This document shows, in pieces, positions 24,398 through 33,563 of a stretch of DNA of 64,000 nt. The translations under genes and the position numbers were made by a program. Under the pieces are notes generated by a model that saw only the letters and a program-made list of their open reading frames with translations, made no database searches and was not told where the DNA came from. Source of the stretch: BOG-931 sp963761525 (GTDB lineage Bacteria > Pseudomonadota > Alphaproteobacteria > Rhizobiales > Xanthobacteraceae); assembly GCA_963761525.1 (NCBI GenBank), contig CAVXHG010000008.1, forward strand, positions 558,001 to 622,000. The letters run 5' to 3'. How positions within the stretch are numbered: the first letter of the stretch is position 1; every line of letters starts with the position of its first letter.

Positions 24398-25801
24398 TTA
24401 CTGCGGCCAGAGCGGTGCATTGGTGCCGAGCGGAACGGTCGGCCGGTCCCAGCGCGGTGTTGTCTCGCTCATTGTAGCTGAATGACGAACCGCGGTGAGG
24501 CGGCCAAATCCGGACGGTGACTCTTCCAGATAGTCGCCGATATCTTTGAACCGCGGGTCTGGGCAGTCGATGCCGTCGATGCGTCCGAGGCCTCGGAACC
24601 ATCGTCCGGTCTGTGCCAGCGAGCACCGCACGTGCCACGAGCCGCCCTGTTCGGCGCGGCGCGCCAACGCTGCCATGGTTGCGAAAGCCAGCAGGTAACC
24701 TGTCGCGTGATCGAGCTCCTGGCACGGCAGCGCGCGCGGTTCGCTTTCGCCAAAAGCTTCCGCTTCCGCGATATTAAAGCCGCTTGCGGTCTGCACCAGC
24801 GAGTCAAAGCCGTGCCGTGCGGCCCAGGGTCCGACGTGGCTGAACGCGCAGAGCGAAACGTAGACGATGCCTGGCCGCAGCCGTGCGACATCCTCCGGGC
24901 CAAATCCAAATTGGGCGATGCCGCCGGGCCGGTAGCCCTGCACGAAAACATCGGCATCGCGAATAAGGGCACCAAGTGTTTCGCGCGCATCAGGATTGCG
25001 CAAATCTAACGACGCCGACAGCTTGCCGCGGCCGGTATCGACCACGAGCGGAAACAGCGACGGCAAATGCGGCGCGGTTATCAGCAGCACGTCTGCGCCG
25101 TGGGCGGCAAGCGTGCGGCCGCAAACCGGTCCGGCGATGATGCGGGTCAGGTCCAGTACCTTGATCCCGCTCAATGGGCGCTGGGCTGCGTCAAGCCGCT
25201 TAGGCGGCGCGGCGCCGATTTGTTCGATGGTGAACACCGGAAGCGTTGCGATTGCCTGCGCCTGCGGATGGCTGTCCCACTCCGCGAAAGTACGGCACGC
25301 AGTGACGGCAAGCCCCGCTTCCGCTGCCGCCGTTTCCAGCTTTTCCGCAGACCAGCCTTCGAGCGCGCGCTGCACGGCGGTGTGGTCGTGAGGACAGTTC
25401 AGAAGCTCAAGCAACCCGTTGCAATGATGGGGCAGGTTGGTGTGCAGCCGTGCCCAGCGGCCATCACCACAACGATAAAGACCGGCGAGATCGTCGTGAT
25501 ATTCCCGATGCGGCTTGCCGTCGATACGCAGATAGCGCTCGCTACGAAACTCAATCGCAGCGTGGCGCAGGTCCACGCCGACATGTTGACGCCTGCCCGT
25601 ACGCTGCCGCCATAGTTCCGCAGCGGCGACGGCGGAGGCCGCAATAGTCGTCTGTGCGGCTGTTCCGACTGCAAAGGAGGAGGGCAATGCCGGCTCGCGG
25701 CCGGTCAGGGTGACGTCGTTCAGTAATGTATCGTCGAGGCCGGCGGCATGCAGGAGCCCGGTAAGCGCGCTCTTGGCGTCAGGAGCGGGCATCGGGCTCA
25801 T
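24398..25801 (-). CDS. Family III CoA transferase (CaiB/BaiF)
   Basis: Family III CoA transferases move CoA between acyl groups through an aspartyl-CoA intermediate. The 467-residue protein has the domain core LSGIKVLDLTRIIAGPVCGR and LSASLDLRNPDARETL, with YVSLCAFSHVGPWAARHGFDSLVQTASG further on. The N-terminal 190 residues carry a second, diverged CaiB-like half, as in fused or tandem forms. ATG overlaps the stop of the preceding Bug gene by four bases, so binding protein and CoA transferase are co-transcribed; a carboxylate taken up and activated as CoA ester is a reasonable inference. Confidence 0.87.
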   Translation of the reverse strand: MSPMPAPDAKSALTGLLHAAGLDDTLLNDVTLTGREPALPSSFAVGTAAQTTIAASAVAAAELWRQRTGRRQHVGVDLRHAAIEFRSERYLRIDGKPHREYHDDLAGLYRCGDGRWARLHTNLPHHCNGLLELLNCPHDHTAVQRALEGWSAEKLETAAAEAGLAVTACRTFAEWDSHPQAQAIATLPVFTIEQIGAAPPKRLDAAQRPLSGIKVLDLTRIIAGPVCGRTLAAHGADVLLITAPHLPSLFPLVVDTGRGKLSASLDLRNPDARETLGALIRDADVFVQGYRPGGIAQFGFGPEDVARLRPGIVYVSLCAFSHVGPWAARHGFDSLVQTASGFNIAEAEAFGESEPRALPCQELDHATGYLLAFATMAALARRAEQGGSWHVRCSLAQTGRWFRGLGRIDGIDCPDPRFKDIGDYLEESPSGFGRLTAVRHSATMSETTPRWDRPTVPLGTNAPLWPQ

Positions 25802-26769
25802 TCCATCTTCATCCCGGTTTCCTGGATGATCTTGCCGTAATCATCGTAATCCTTGCGGAGGATTGCAGTGTAGTCGGCGCCGCATGCGCCGGCAGGAAAG
25901 TAGCCGTAGCTGACAAATTTGGTTCTAATCTCCTTGGTTTGCAGCGCCGCGGAAAAAAACTTTATGAGGTTTGCGACCTTCTCCTTCGGTGTTCGCGCCG
26001 GTGCGACCACGCCGCCGAAAAATTGCTGTTGAACATCGTAACCGGACTCGCTGACCGTTGGCAGATTCGGCAAGGTTTCGATCCGCTTGGCTGTCGTTGT
26101 CGCGAGTGCCCGCAACTGGCCGCTCTGGAGCTGTCCTTGCAGTGAAGCAAGGTCGGCAATGACCGACGTTATCTGGTTGCCGAGCAGAGCCTGTATCGCC
26201 GGTGTGTAGCCCGTAAACGGAACGAATGTCATGTTTGCTTTAGCTTCGCGCTTGAGCATTTCGAATGCCATTTGCGAGGAAGAGCCAGGACCGATGCTGC
26301 CGAGTGTCAATTTGCCGGGCTGGGCGCGGGCGGCGTCTATCAGGTCAGCAAGCTTGTGGTAGGGCGACGTACTGTTGACGGCAATGAGCGGCGGAAAATC
26401 AGCGAGATCACAGATCGGTGCAAAGTCGGTGAACGGATTGTATTTGAGCTTGCGCAGATGCGGCAACGTAACGAATGAGTTTGAAATAATACCGAGCGTG
26501 TTGCCATCGGGCTCCGAGCGATAGACGTATTCGGTGCCGATCTCCGTTGCGGCCCCCGGGTGGCTCTCGATCACCATAGATGGACCGCCGGCGGCGCCGA
26601 TCTGCTCGGCAACCACACGCGTCATGACATCGGCGGGGCCGCCGGGCGGAAACGGCAGGATCAGCCGTATCGTCTCGCCGCTTTGCGGCCGCGCGGCCGA
26701 GCCGGTAAATACAAACACAATCGTAGCCATAAGCATGGCGCCAAAGCGTCGGTGATTTGACCCTTGCAT
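25798..26769 (-). CDS. Bug/TctC-family periplasmic binding protein (orphan 3)
   Basis: A 323-residue Bug receptor. The start at 26769 (MQGSNHRRFGAMLMATIVFV) has a very good ribosome site (GGGGAGGA) and gives a signal peptide; the frame upstream to 26802 lacks one. The ligand fold opens IRLILPFPPGGPADVMTRVV, and the pocket Asp follows GGP. It is followed with ATGA overlap by the CoA transferase gene, and it is divergent from the racemase-family gene at 26932. Confidence 0.92.
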   Translation of the reverse strand: MQGSNHRRFGAMLMATIVFVFTGSAARPQSGETIRLILPFPPGGPADVMTRVVAEQIGAAGGPSMVIESHPGAATEIGTEYVYRSEPDGNTLGIISNSFVTLPHLRKLKYNPFTDFAPICDLADFPPLIAVNSTSPYHKLADLIDAARAQPGKLTLGSIGPGSSSQMAFEMLKREAKANMTFVPFTGYTPAIQALLGNQITSVIADLASLQGQLQSGQLRALATTTAKRIETLPNLPTVSESGYDVQQQFFGGVVAPARTPKEKVANLIKFFSAALQTKEIRTKFVSYGYFPAGACGADYTAILRKDYDDYGKIIQETGMKME

Positions 26770-26931
26770 GTGGTTCCTCCCCATTTGACCCAATGCAGAC
26801 AACGCGGCAGCTTTTTATGCAGGCTAACCCAAAGTTGCGGATGCGGCGAGGGGACCATTGCTGCTGGCTATTTCGCCGGCGCCGCAGTGACGTAATATCT
26901 ATGCTTGGCAGACTTCCGGAGCAAACTGACA

Positions 26932-27684
26932 ATGCGGGACGTTCTCGGCTGGCGGCGCAAATTTGGTGTCATCGGACCCTCAACCAACACGATCGTGCAG
27001 CCCGATTTCGAGATGATGCGGCCGCCGGGCGTAACCAATCACTACAGCCGGATTTTCACGCCGAACGCCAAGGCCGTCAGCAACGAGTCGTTCATGGCCG
27101 GCATCAACGTCATCGGTAACAACGTGCTCGACGCGGTGCGCGGTGTTATGACCTGCGAGCCGGACTATCTGGTCATGGGCATGTCGTCGGTGACGTTCAA
27201 TGGCGGCACCGCCGGCGCAGACAAATTCGTCGAAACAGTCGAGAAGGAAGCCGGCGTCCGTATCAGTGTCGGATCCCATTCCAGCGCGGCCGCACTCAAG
27301 GCCTATGGCGGCGTCAAGCGGATTGCGTTCCTTTCGCCATACTATCCGGTCGCTAACGCCGAGGTACGGCGTTACTTTACGGAGTCCGGCTTTGAGGTGG
27401 TCCGCGACATCTGCCTTGAGTGCAAAAGCTGGACCGGTATTGCCGAAGTGCCACCAGAAGTGCTGCGCGAGAAATTGATTGCGCTGAATGGCAACGGCAA
27501 AGATACCGATGCGATCATTCAGGTTGGCACCAATCTCAGCATGGTGAAACTCGCCGCCGAAGCTGAGCTATGGCTCGGCAAGCCGGTGATCGCCATCAAT
27601 ACCGCGACCTATTGGCATGCGCTGCGCGCTAACGGCATCACCGACAAGATTTATGGTTTGGGACGATTATTCGAAGAATTTTAA
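26932..27684 (+). CDS. Asp/Glu racemase-superfamily protein lacking the catalytic cysteines
   Basis: A 250-residue member of the maleate isomerase / aryl-malonate decarboxylase superfamily. Start is ATG 26932; TTG 26905 is possible. The fold markers are present (GVIGPSTNTIVQPDF, IAFLSPYYPVANAEVRRYF, KPVIAINTATYWHALRANGI). In racemases and maleate isomerases two Cys act as bases; here the aligned positions read V-M-G-M-S-S and Q-V-G-T-N, so both are replaced. It therefore probably does not racemise or isomerise by the usual route; a decarboxylase or lyase role is possible. Divergent from the Bug and CoA transferase genes. Confidence 0.85.
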   Translation: MRDVLGWRRKFGVIGPSTNTIVQPDFEMMRPPGVTNHYSRIFTPNAKAVSNESFMAGINVIGNNVLDAVRGVMTCEPDYLVMGMSSVTFNGGTAGADKFVETVEKEAGVRISVGSHSSAAALKAYGGVKRIAFLSPYYPVANAEVRRYFTESGFEVVRDICLECKSWTGIAEVPPEVLREKLIALNGNGKDTDAIIQVGTNLSMVKLAAEAELWLGKPVIAINTATYWHALRANGITDKIYGLGRLFEEF

Positions 27685-27795
27685 TGTCTGAAATCTCCAA
27701 CCGTACACGCACTATTGAGCATTTTGACACACTTCAGCCATCGGACTGCAATGAGATAGCTGTCACAATTCAGCCGTCAACCAAAGGAGTCGCAG

Positions 27796-28345
27796 ATGGG
27801 TTTGATGGATGTACTCAACGGCATGCAAAATGGTCCGCGCGGCAACGCCAACAGCAGCGGGATGTCGCCCGCTACAATGGCCGTCATTGGACTGCTCGCT
27901 TACAAGGCGTTGAAAAGCTTCACCAGCCAGCCGAGTAGCGCTCCAGCCGGGGCGGGTCAGAGCGTGCCGCCCGCGCCAAATGCCAATCCTGGCGGCGGCC
28001 TTGGTGACCTTCTCAAGGGTGGTCTGGGCGGTCTTCTTGCGGGCGGAGCAGCTGGGGGCGTACTGAGCGGTGGCCTCGGTGACCTGCTTAAGCAATTTCA
28101 ACAAGCCGGCCAGGGTGGCGCCGCCAATACCTGGGTGGGCAACGGACCCAACAAGGCCATTTCAGCGGACGATCTTGCGAAGGTCCTGAGACTCCGATCA
28201 GATCAAGACGCTGATCGCACATACAGGCCTGTCGCAAGACCAGGTTCTTTCCGCGCTTAGTCAGCATCTCCCGGCGGTGGTCAACGAGATGACGCCGGAC
28301 AATCGGCTTCCGAGCGAGCAGGAAGTCGCAAACATGTTTCGGTGA
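27796..28345 (+). pseudogene. YidB-like DUF937 protein, frameshifted once
   Basis: A YidB-like DUF937 protein whose role is not known. The first part (MGLMDVLNGMQNGPRGN, then a Gly/Leu-rich GGGLGDLLKGGLGGLLAGGA region, to ISADDLAKVL) is in the frame of ATG 27796. The family C-terminus continues in the next frame as DQIKTLIAHTGLSQDQVLSA and SQHLPAVVNEMTPDNRLPSE, ending at TGA 28343-28345. The break lies at about 28186-28195; removing one base gives an uninterrupted 182-residue protein. The start follows AAAGGAG. The convergent flavin monooxygenase gene ends 15 bases away. Confidence 0.85.
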
Positions 28346-28360
28346 ACGCTGCGCAAGGGT

Positions 28361-29500
28361 TCAGCGCTTGGTGCGTACGCCCTTGCGTTCGAGCCGCGGT
28401 AGAACCTCGTCGCAGAAGTAGGGCACTTCGTCGAGGAAATTGACGAAGGATAGCCCGATGCCGTGCATGCCAGCCTCGCTGATGACTGCAAGCTCGTCGG
28501 CGACCTTGTCCGGCGTGCCGACGTAGGGGTAGCCGCCCACCGCGGTCGCGGCGAAGTAGCGGCGCTTTTCCTCGTATTCCTTTTCGCCCATGGTTTGCGG
28601 CGTCATGCTCTTGTTCGCGAGCATGCCGTCGATGGCGCCCCAGTCCGCGTTATCAATGGTGACGTGGCGAAAATACTCTTCCGCCTCTTTTTGCGTCGGG
28701 CGGCAAACCACTTGGCCCACGGTGAAAAGCTCGATATCGCGGCCGATGGCGTTAGCGGCGGCTTTTACTTCCTTCACTTTGGTTGCATTGCCGGCGAGCG
28801 ATTGGCGAGTGCCGGCGCTGGCGACGAAAAAGGCATCGCAATTGCGCAGGGCAAAAGCCTGGCCGACGGCAGAAGAGCCGGCATTCATCATCAGCGGCCG
28901 GCTTCCACCGTAGGGCTTGGGAAAAGCGCGCGCGGCCTTCAGGTTCAAGTACTCACCGTTGAAATCGAATGTATCGTCGCGCTCCCAGGCCTGTTTGATG
29001 ATGTCGACCCATTCTTGCGCGTACTCGTAGCGCAGGTCGTGTTCGCGCTGTTGAACGCCGAACATGTCGAACTCGCCTTCGTTCCAGCCAACGACGATAT
29101 TGACGCCGATGCGGCCCTGACCGATGTGATCTGCGGTGACGAATTCCTTGGCGGCGATCAATGGATGAAACAACGGCGCGTGTACGGTGCCGAACACCGT
29201 CATGCGCTTGGTTGCGCATAAAAGGCCGACAGCCCATGTGACGGTTTCCAGCGTTGCGCCGTGAAAGTCGGTAGCGCCGCCGTAGCCTTTCCAGCGCGCG
29301 ATCGGCAGCATGAAATCAAGTCCGGCCTCATCGGCTATCTTTGTGACCGCAAGGCAGTCCTCCCAGCTCGCCGACCAGCGCTCCGGCACCGTGGTTGCTG
29401 CGCGGCCAGACGAGCAATTGGCGCCGAACAGGCCAATCTTGAGTGCGTTGTCATTGTACATCGCAACGCGGTTCTGCATGGATGGGCTACGCGCCAGCAC
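28361..29500 (-). CDS. LLM-class flavin-dependent monooxygenase (RutA/SfnG/SsuD-like)
   Basis: Bacterial luciferase-like TIM-barrel enzyme that uses reduced FMN and oxygen. About 379 residues from a GTG at 29500, chosen because GAGGGAG lies at good distance; an ATG at 29461 is the start of the conserved part (MYNDNALKIGLFGAN). Family blocks include FMLPIARWKGYGGATDFHGA, GRIGVNIVVGWNEGEFDMFG and GGSRPLMMNAGSSAVGQAFA. Substrates of relatives are sulfonates, sulfones and pyrimidines; here it is unknown. It is followed upstream on the same strand by an orphan binding protein, a typical pairing for sulfonate-type uptake. Confidence 0.9.
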   Translation of the reverse strand: MLARSPSMQNRVAMYNDNALKIGLFGANCSSGRAATTVPERWSASWEDCLAVTKIADEAGLDFMLPIARWKGYGGATDFHGATLETVTWAVGLLCATKRMTVFGTVHAPLFHPLIAAKEFVTADHIGQGRIGVNIVVGWNEGEFDMFGVQQREHDLRYEYAQEWVDIIKQAWERDDTFDFNGEYLNLKAARAFPKPYGGSRPLMMNAGSSAVGQAFALRNCDAFFVASAGTRQSLAGNATKVKEVKAAANAIGRDIELFTVGQVVCRPTQKEAEEYFRHVTIDNADWGAIDGMLANKSMTPQTMGEKEYEEKRRYFAATAVGGYPYVGTPDKVADELAVISEAGMHGIGLSFVNFLDEVPYFCDEVLPRLERKGVRTKR

Positions 29501-29545
29501 GACGTTCTACTCCCTCATTTCGAACTTTGACCGATATTACACCAT

Positions 29546-30577
29546 CTACTGCCGATAGGGACCGAGCTCTTTGACGATCGCATCGACGAAGGAATGGTCG
29601 ACCAGTTCGTCGAGCTTTATATCGCCTTTGATCAGTCCCTGCTCCCGATAGAAGTGCAGGTCGTCGGCAAGACTCTGCACGTTGACCCGACCGTCCGGAT
29701 TCATGCCGGTTGGTGTGATGTCGCGATAGATCGTGGGATCGGTGACTTTAGTGGTTTCGGCCAGAATCGAAATGACCCGATCCGCATTCGGTCCGGCCAA
29801 GTGGCTATCCTTCAGCGCGCCGTTGTAGAAGCGCACGGCGCGGAGATAGGCGCGCATGAAGCGGCGGGAAATATCGGGCTGCTGCGCGAACTTTTCTGAA
29901 TAAAGCAGCACCGCGATCTGGTGATAGGGAATAATCTGATCGTCTGATTTAATCAGCTCGGCAAAGCCATTTTTGATGGCGATCGCCGGTCCCGGCTCGA
30001 CTGATGCCGACGCATCGACGCTCTTGTTCTTCAAGGCGGCGACATGGTCGGGAAACGGGAGATTGACGGTATCGACGTCGGAATAGTGCAGCCCGGCCAT
30101 TTTGAGCAGTGCATTGAGCGTCGCGGTGTTGCTGACCCCGGGCGCGTTCATGGCGAACTTCATGCCCTTGAGGTCGCTTAGCTGCTTGTAACGGCCGCTG
30201 TCGACCAGATCCTTGCGCACCAATATCTTGGTGGCGCCGTAACCCGGCGGAGAAGATGCCTTGTCGGCGACAATCTTGATGCGCACGCCGCGCAGTACCG
30301 CATTGTAGAGGCCGGCTGAAGGGGATCCAGCGCCGGCGTCGAGTTCGCCAGTGCCAAGCGGAGCCACCATGTCGGAGGCGGAGCGAAAGTTGCTGACAGT
30401 GACGTTGAGACCTTCATCGCTGAAATAACCCAACTTGTCGGCGATATAGATCGGAGCGTCGCTGGTCGTGCTGGTCGCGCCGACCGTAACGGTCACGGGT
30501 TCTGCGGAGTGCGCTGCAACAAAGGCCATCGCTGCTGCGCCAAATACGATACAAAACAATGTGGATATTCTGATCAT
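29546..30577 (-). CDS. NMT1/SsuA-like periplasmic binding protein (orphan)
   Basis: Substrate-binding protein of the nitrate/sulfonate/taurine/THI5-like ABC class, 343 residues from ATG 30577. Signal peptide ends near VAAHSAEP. The fold opens VTVGATSTTSDAPIYIADKL and contains GELDAGAGSPSAGLYNAVL and DTVNLPFPDHVAALKNKSVD, all typical. No ABC permease or ATPase gene lies nearby. It is co-directional with and 45 bases from the LLM monooxygenase, so the likely ligand is the monooxygenase substrate or a relative. Confidence 0.88.
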   Translation of the reverse strand: MIRISTLFCIVFGAAAMAFVAAHSAEPVTVTVGATSTTSDAPIYIADKLGYFSDEGLNVTVSNFRSASDMVAPLGTGELDAGAGSPSAGLYNAVLRGVRIKIVADKASSPPGYGATKILVRKDLVDSGRYKQLSDLKGMKFAMNAPGVSNTATLNALLKMAGLHYSDVDTVNLPFPDHVAALKNKSVDASASVEPGPAIAIKNGFAELIKSDDQIIPYHQIAVLLYSEKFAQQPDISRRFMRAYLRAVRFYNGALKDSHLAGPNADRVISILAETTKVTDPTIYRDITPTGMNPDGRVNVQSLADDLHFYREQGLIKGDIKLDELVDHSFVDAIVKELGPYRQ

Positions 30578-30723
30578 CGAGTTCCCACGTAACACTACGG
30601 TTGGCGGTTCGACACGCGTCATTTTAGCCTGCCGATCTGCGCTGCGCCGTTGATTGTACCTGCAGTCGTCCTATCATGCTCCCAAAGGCCGCAAGAGCCG
30701 AAATCATATCCTGGGAGGGAGTC

Positions 30724-32028
30724 ATGGCCGACACAGTCGCGTCGACGACGACGCGCAAGGTCTATTGGCGGCTATTGCCGCTCAGCATCCTCACCTATCT
30801 GCTTTGCTATCTCGACCGCATCAATGTCGGCTTCGCCGCGCTGACGATGAACAAGGATTTGGGGCTCGATGCCGCGGTCTTCGGTTTGGCCGCCGGTGCG
30901 TTTTATTGGGGTTACTTCCTGTTTGAAGTTCCAAGCAACATGATCCTGGAAAAGGTCGGCGCGCGCATCTGGATCGCGCGCATCATGATCACCTGGGGAT
31001 TGCTCTCGGGCGCCACAGCCTTCTGCGTCGGTCCGTGGAGCTTCACGATCATGCGCTTCCTGCTCGGCGTGGCCGAAGCCGGGCTTTATCCCGGCATGCT
31101 GTTGTTCTTCACCTACTGGTTCCCCGATTGGCATCGCGCCCGCATCGTCGCCGGTTTCACCATCGCGTTGCCGCTTGCGGTCGCAGTTGGATCGCCGACA
31201 TCGACGGCGCTGCTCGGGCTTAATGGCGTGTTGGGTCTCGCAGGCTGGAAGTGGATGTTTATTGCCGAGGCAATACCGACAGTGCTGATGGGTATCTTCT
31301 TCCTGATATATGTCACTGACCGACCCGCTCAGGCTCATTGGCTCAGCGACGAGCAGCGGACCTGGCTTATCAACACACTTGAGGATGAGAGACGTCTCAT
31401 CGAATCAAGACACAAGGTGAGCTTTTGGGAATCGTTCTGGAATCCCAAAGTTCTGATCATGACGCTGAACTATTTCGGCATCGTCACCGCGAGTCTCGGC
31501 CTGCTGCTGTTCTTGCCGCAAATGATCAAGCAGCTCGGACTGACCAATATGCAGGTCGGATGGGTCGCATTGATCCCTTATCTCTGTGGCGCCATCAGCA
31601 TGATAATCTGGGGCTGGTACTCGGACCGCATCAATGAACGGCGGTGGAATCTGTTTATCGCCTGCGTGGTTGCTGCCATCGGCCTTATCGTCGCGGGACA
31701 GACCATCGGCACGCCGTGGGCCGTCGTCGGCATGTCGATCGCGGCGATCGGCCTCTATGGATCGAAAGGCCCGTTCTGGACCTTCCCGTCGATGATCCTG
31801 ACCGGCAGTGCCGCGGCATCCGGCATCGCCTGGATCAATTGCATCGGCAATCTCGGCGGCTTTATCGGCCCGTCGGTGGTTGGATGGGCCAAGGAGCACA
31901 CCGGCAGCTTTGCCAGCGGGCTCTATGTGCTCGCTGGCTTCGCCCTGCTGGCGGCGGTATCGACGTTCGGGCTCACGCTCAAGAGCCCGGTGCGGCATCC
32001 GGAACTCGCCGGCGTGCCGGCGGAATAA
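30724..32028 (+). CDS. MFS transporter of the anion:cation symporter family
   Basis: A 434-residue major facilitator with about 12 helices. Start ATG 30724 follows GGGAGG; the frame to 30676 is not needed. The ACS-family hallmark YLLCYLDRINVGFAALTMNK ends helix 1, and ATAFCVGPWSFTIMRFLLGV, AEAGLYPGMLLFFTYWFP and KGPFWTFPSMILTGSAAASG are further family blocks. ACS members carry organic anions such as tartrate, phthalate, hexuronate or allantoate. It stands divergently opposite the binding protein and may serve the same local catabolism. Confidence 0.92.
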   Translation: MADTVASTTTRKVYWRLLPLSILTYLLCYLDRINVGFAALTMNKDLGLDAAVFGLAAGAFYWGYFLFEVPSNMILEKVGARIWIARIMITWGLLSGATAFCVGPWSFTIMRFLLGVAEAGLYPGMLLFFTYWFPDWHRARIVAGFTIALPLAVAVGSPTSTALLGLNGVLGLAGWKWMFIAEAIPTVLMGIFFLIYVTDRPAQAHWLSDEQRTWLINTLEDERRLIESRHKVSFWESFWNPKVLIMTLNYFGIVTASLGLLLFLPQMIKQLGLTNMQVGWVALIPYLCGAISMIIWGWYSDRINERRWNLFIACVVAAIGLIVAGQTIGTPWAVVGMSIAAIGLYGSKGPFWTFPSMILTGSAAASGIAWINCIGNLGGFIGPSVVGWAKEHTGSFASGLYVLAGFALLAAVSTFGLTLKSPVRHPELAGVPAE

Positions 32029-32046
32029 GAACCGCGCCAGATAAGC

Positions 32047-32445
32047 TCAGGCGAGTGCGCTTGCACCCGCCTGGGCCACCTGTTCGTCCTCATGCGATTG
32101 CACGCCGGACACGCCAATCGCGCCGACGCATTCATTCTCGTGCATCACTGGCACGGCGCCCTGAATCAGAATTCCGGCCGGGAAGCCGGCAAATGCCGGA
32201 CGTTCCTTCAGACGATCTTCGAAGAACTTGCTCGGGCGCTTAGTCATCGCCGAGGTCTTGGCCTTGCCAAGGGACACTTCCGCGGTGATGGCGGAAGCGC
32301 CATCCATGCGCAGCGCAGCCAGCAGAAAACCGCCGTCATCCACAATCGAGATCGAGACTGGCCATTTATTTTTGGCGGCTTCAGCTTCGCAGGCGGCGAG
32401 CATCTTCTTGACGTCGGCCGCAGTCAGGCAATGTTTCGTACGCAT
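32047..32445 (-). CDS. GlcG/HbpS-family heme-binding-like protein
   Basis: A 132-residue protein of the GlcG/HbpS (DUF336) family. The typical blocks are present: VSISIVDDGGFLLAALRMDG, SLGKAKTSAMTKRPS and GAIGVSGVQSHEDEQVAQAG. Family members occur in glycolate, cobalamin-related and aromatic pathways, and some bind heme; the exact role here is open. ATG 32445 has a GGAGG site. It converges with the MFS gene, 18 bases apart. Confidence 0.88.
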   Translation of the reverse strand: MRTKHCLTAADVKKMLAACEAEAAKNKWPVSISIVDDGGFLLAALRMDGASAITAEVSLGKAKTSAMTKRPSKFFEDRLKERPAFAGFPAGILIQGAVPVMHENECVGAIGVSGVQSHEDEQVAQAGASALA

Positions 32446-32504
32446 GGTTCCTCCAAATTGATTTGGCCATCATAAACTGCCGGCGCGTATAAGGGCAGGA
32501 AATG

Positions 32505-33137
32505 TCAGCGCAATGAAAAGCGGATCGGGACGGTAAGATGAAGCTGGTCTTCCGACATGCTGGCGGGGAACGCTGGTAGCGGTTGTGCGCGCTGGATCAG
32601 CGTAAGAACCTCGGCGTCGAGATCGGCAAAGCCTGAACCGGTGACGATGCGACGCGATAGGACGTGACCGTCACGGTCCATGACGAAGTCGAGCAGCACC
32701 ACGCCTTGTTCATTGTGTTCCCGCGCTCCGCTTGGATAGCTCTTGAACTGTTGCAGATGTTTCAGCAGCAAACTCTGCCATGATGGATCGATTTTTGGCG
32801 AGCTGGCTTCGGTGCGCACAGTGGTGCGCGGCGCCGGGCTCGTCTCCTGAACTTTCTCTGGCGGTTTCTCTTCTGGCAGCACCGCGTCGGTAGATGTCTC
32901 CTGCGGCGGTGTCGGCGTATCGACCTTCGCCTGCTCCTGCTGATCGATCTCCGGCGCGGTCAGTTCGACTGATACGATCGGCGTGTCGTCGCCGATTTCG
33001 GTGTCCGGTGCGTGCCAGAACATGTAACCGCCGACTGCCGCGACATGGACCAGCACGACGAATGCCGCGGCGACGGACCAGCGCATAAGATCGCGCGGAT
33101 TTTGGTCCTCAAACCACGGCAGCGTGCGCGTGTTCAT
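32505..33137 (-). CDS. tonB: TonB energy transducer (system 2)
   Basis: A second TonB, 210 residues, with one membrane helix (WSVAAAFVVLVHVAAVGGYMF), an acidic/Pro-rich spacer and the C-terminal domain (LQQFKSYPSGARE, VLLDFVMDRDGHVLSRRIVT, HLTVPIRFSLR). Start overlaps the exbD stop by ATGA. It is the last gene in the minus-strand run that begins with the DUF2946 gene, and is clearly a paralogue of the TonB at 14288-15073 rather than a recent duplicate. Confidence 0.93.
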   Translation of the reverse strand: MNTRTLPWFEDQNPRDLMRWSVAAAFVVLVHVAAVGGYMFWHAPDTEIGDDTPIVSVELTAPEIDQQEQAKVDTPTPPQETSTDAVLPEEKPPEKVQETSPAPRTTVRTEASSPKIDPSWQSLLLKHLQQFKSYPSGAREHNEQGVVLLDFVMDRDGHVLSRRIVTGSGFADLDAEVLTLIQRAQPLPAFPASMSEDQLHLTVPIRFSLR

Positions 33138-33559
33138 GGCGTATCCCGCGACTCAAGGCCAACCAAAGCTACTTTCAGGTACCCCGCACCGCGCAAAACG
33201 TTCATGACCTGCATGACATCGCCGTAGGGAACGGCGCGGTCAGCGCGCAGGAAGATGCGTTCGTCTTTGTTCGATCCGGTCGCGGCGTCGAGCGCTGCCG
33301 GCAACGCTGCCGGCGTCACCGTGTCGTCGCCGATGGCGAGAGTAAGATCGGTTTTGACCGTGAGAAACACCGGTTTGTCAGGTCGTTGCTGCCGCGCGGT
33401 ATTGGAGGAGGGCAGGTCGACCGGCACATCGACGGTCGCAAGCGGTGCCGCCACCATGAAGATGATCAGGAGCACCAGTATCACGTCGATGAACGGCGTG
33501 ACGTTGATGTCATGCACCTCGTTCAGTTCATCGGAGCCGTGATCGAGACGAATGGCCAC
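33134..33559 (-). CDS. exbD: ExbD (system 2)
   Basis: A 141-residue ExbD with EVHDINVTPFIDVILVLLII, the helix holding the proton-binding Asp, and a periplasmic domain ending LRGAGYLKVALVGLESRD. Overlaps tonB by four bases and follows exbB by four. Similar in order to system 1 but diverged in sequence. Confidence 0.95.
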   Translation of the reverse strand: MAIRLDHGSDELNEVHDINVTPFIDVILVLLIIFMVAAPLATVDVPVDLPSSNTARQQRPDKPVFLTVKTDLTLAIGDDTVTPAALPAALDAATGSNKDERIFLRADRAVPYGDVMQVMNVLRGAGYLKVALVGLESRDTP

Positions 33560-33563
33560 CGGC

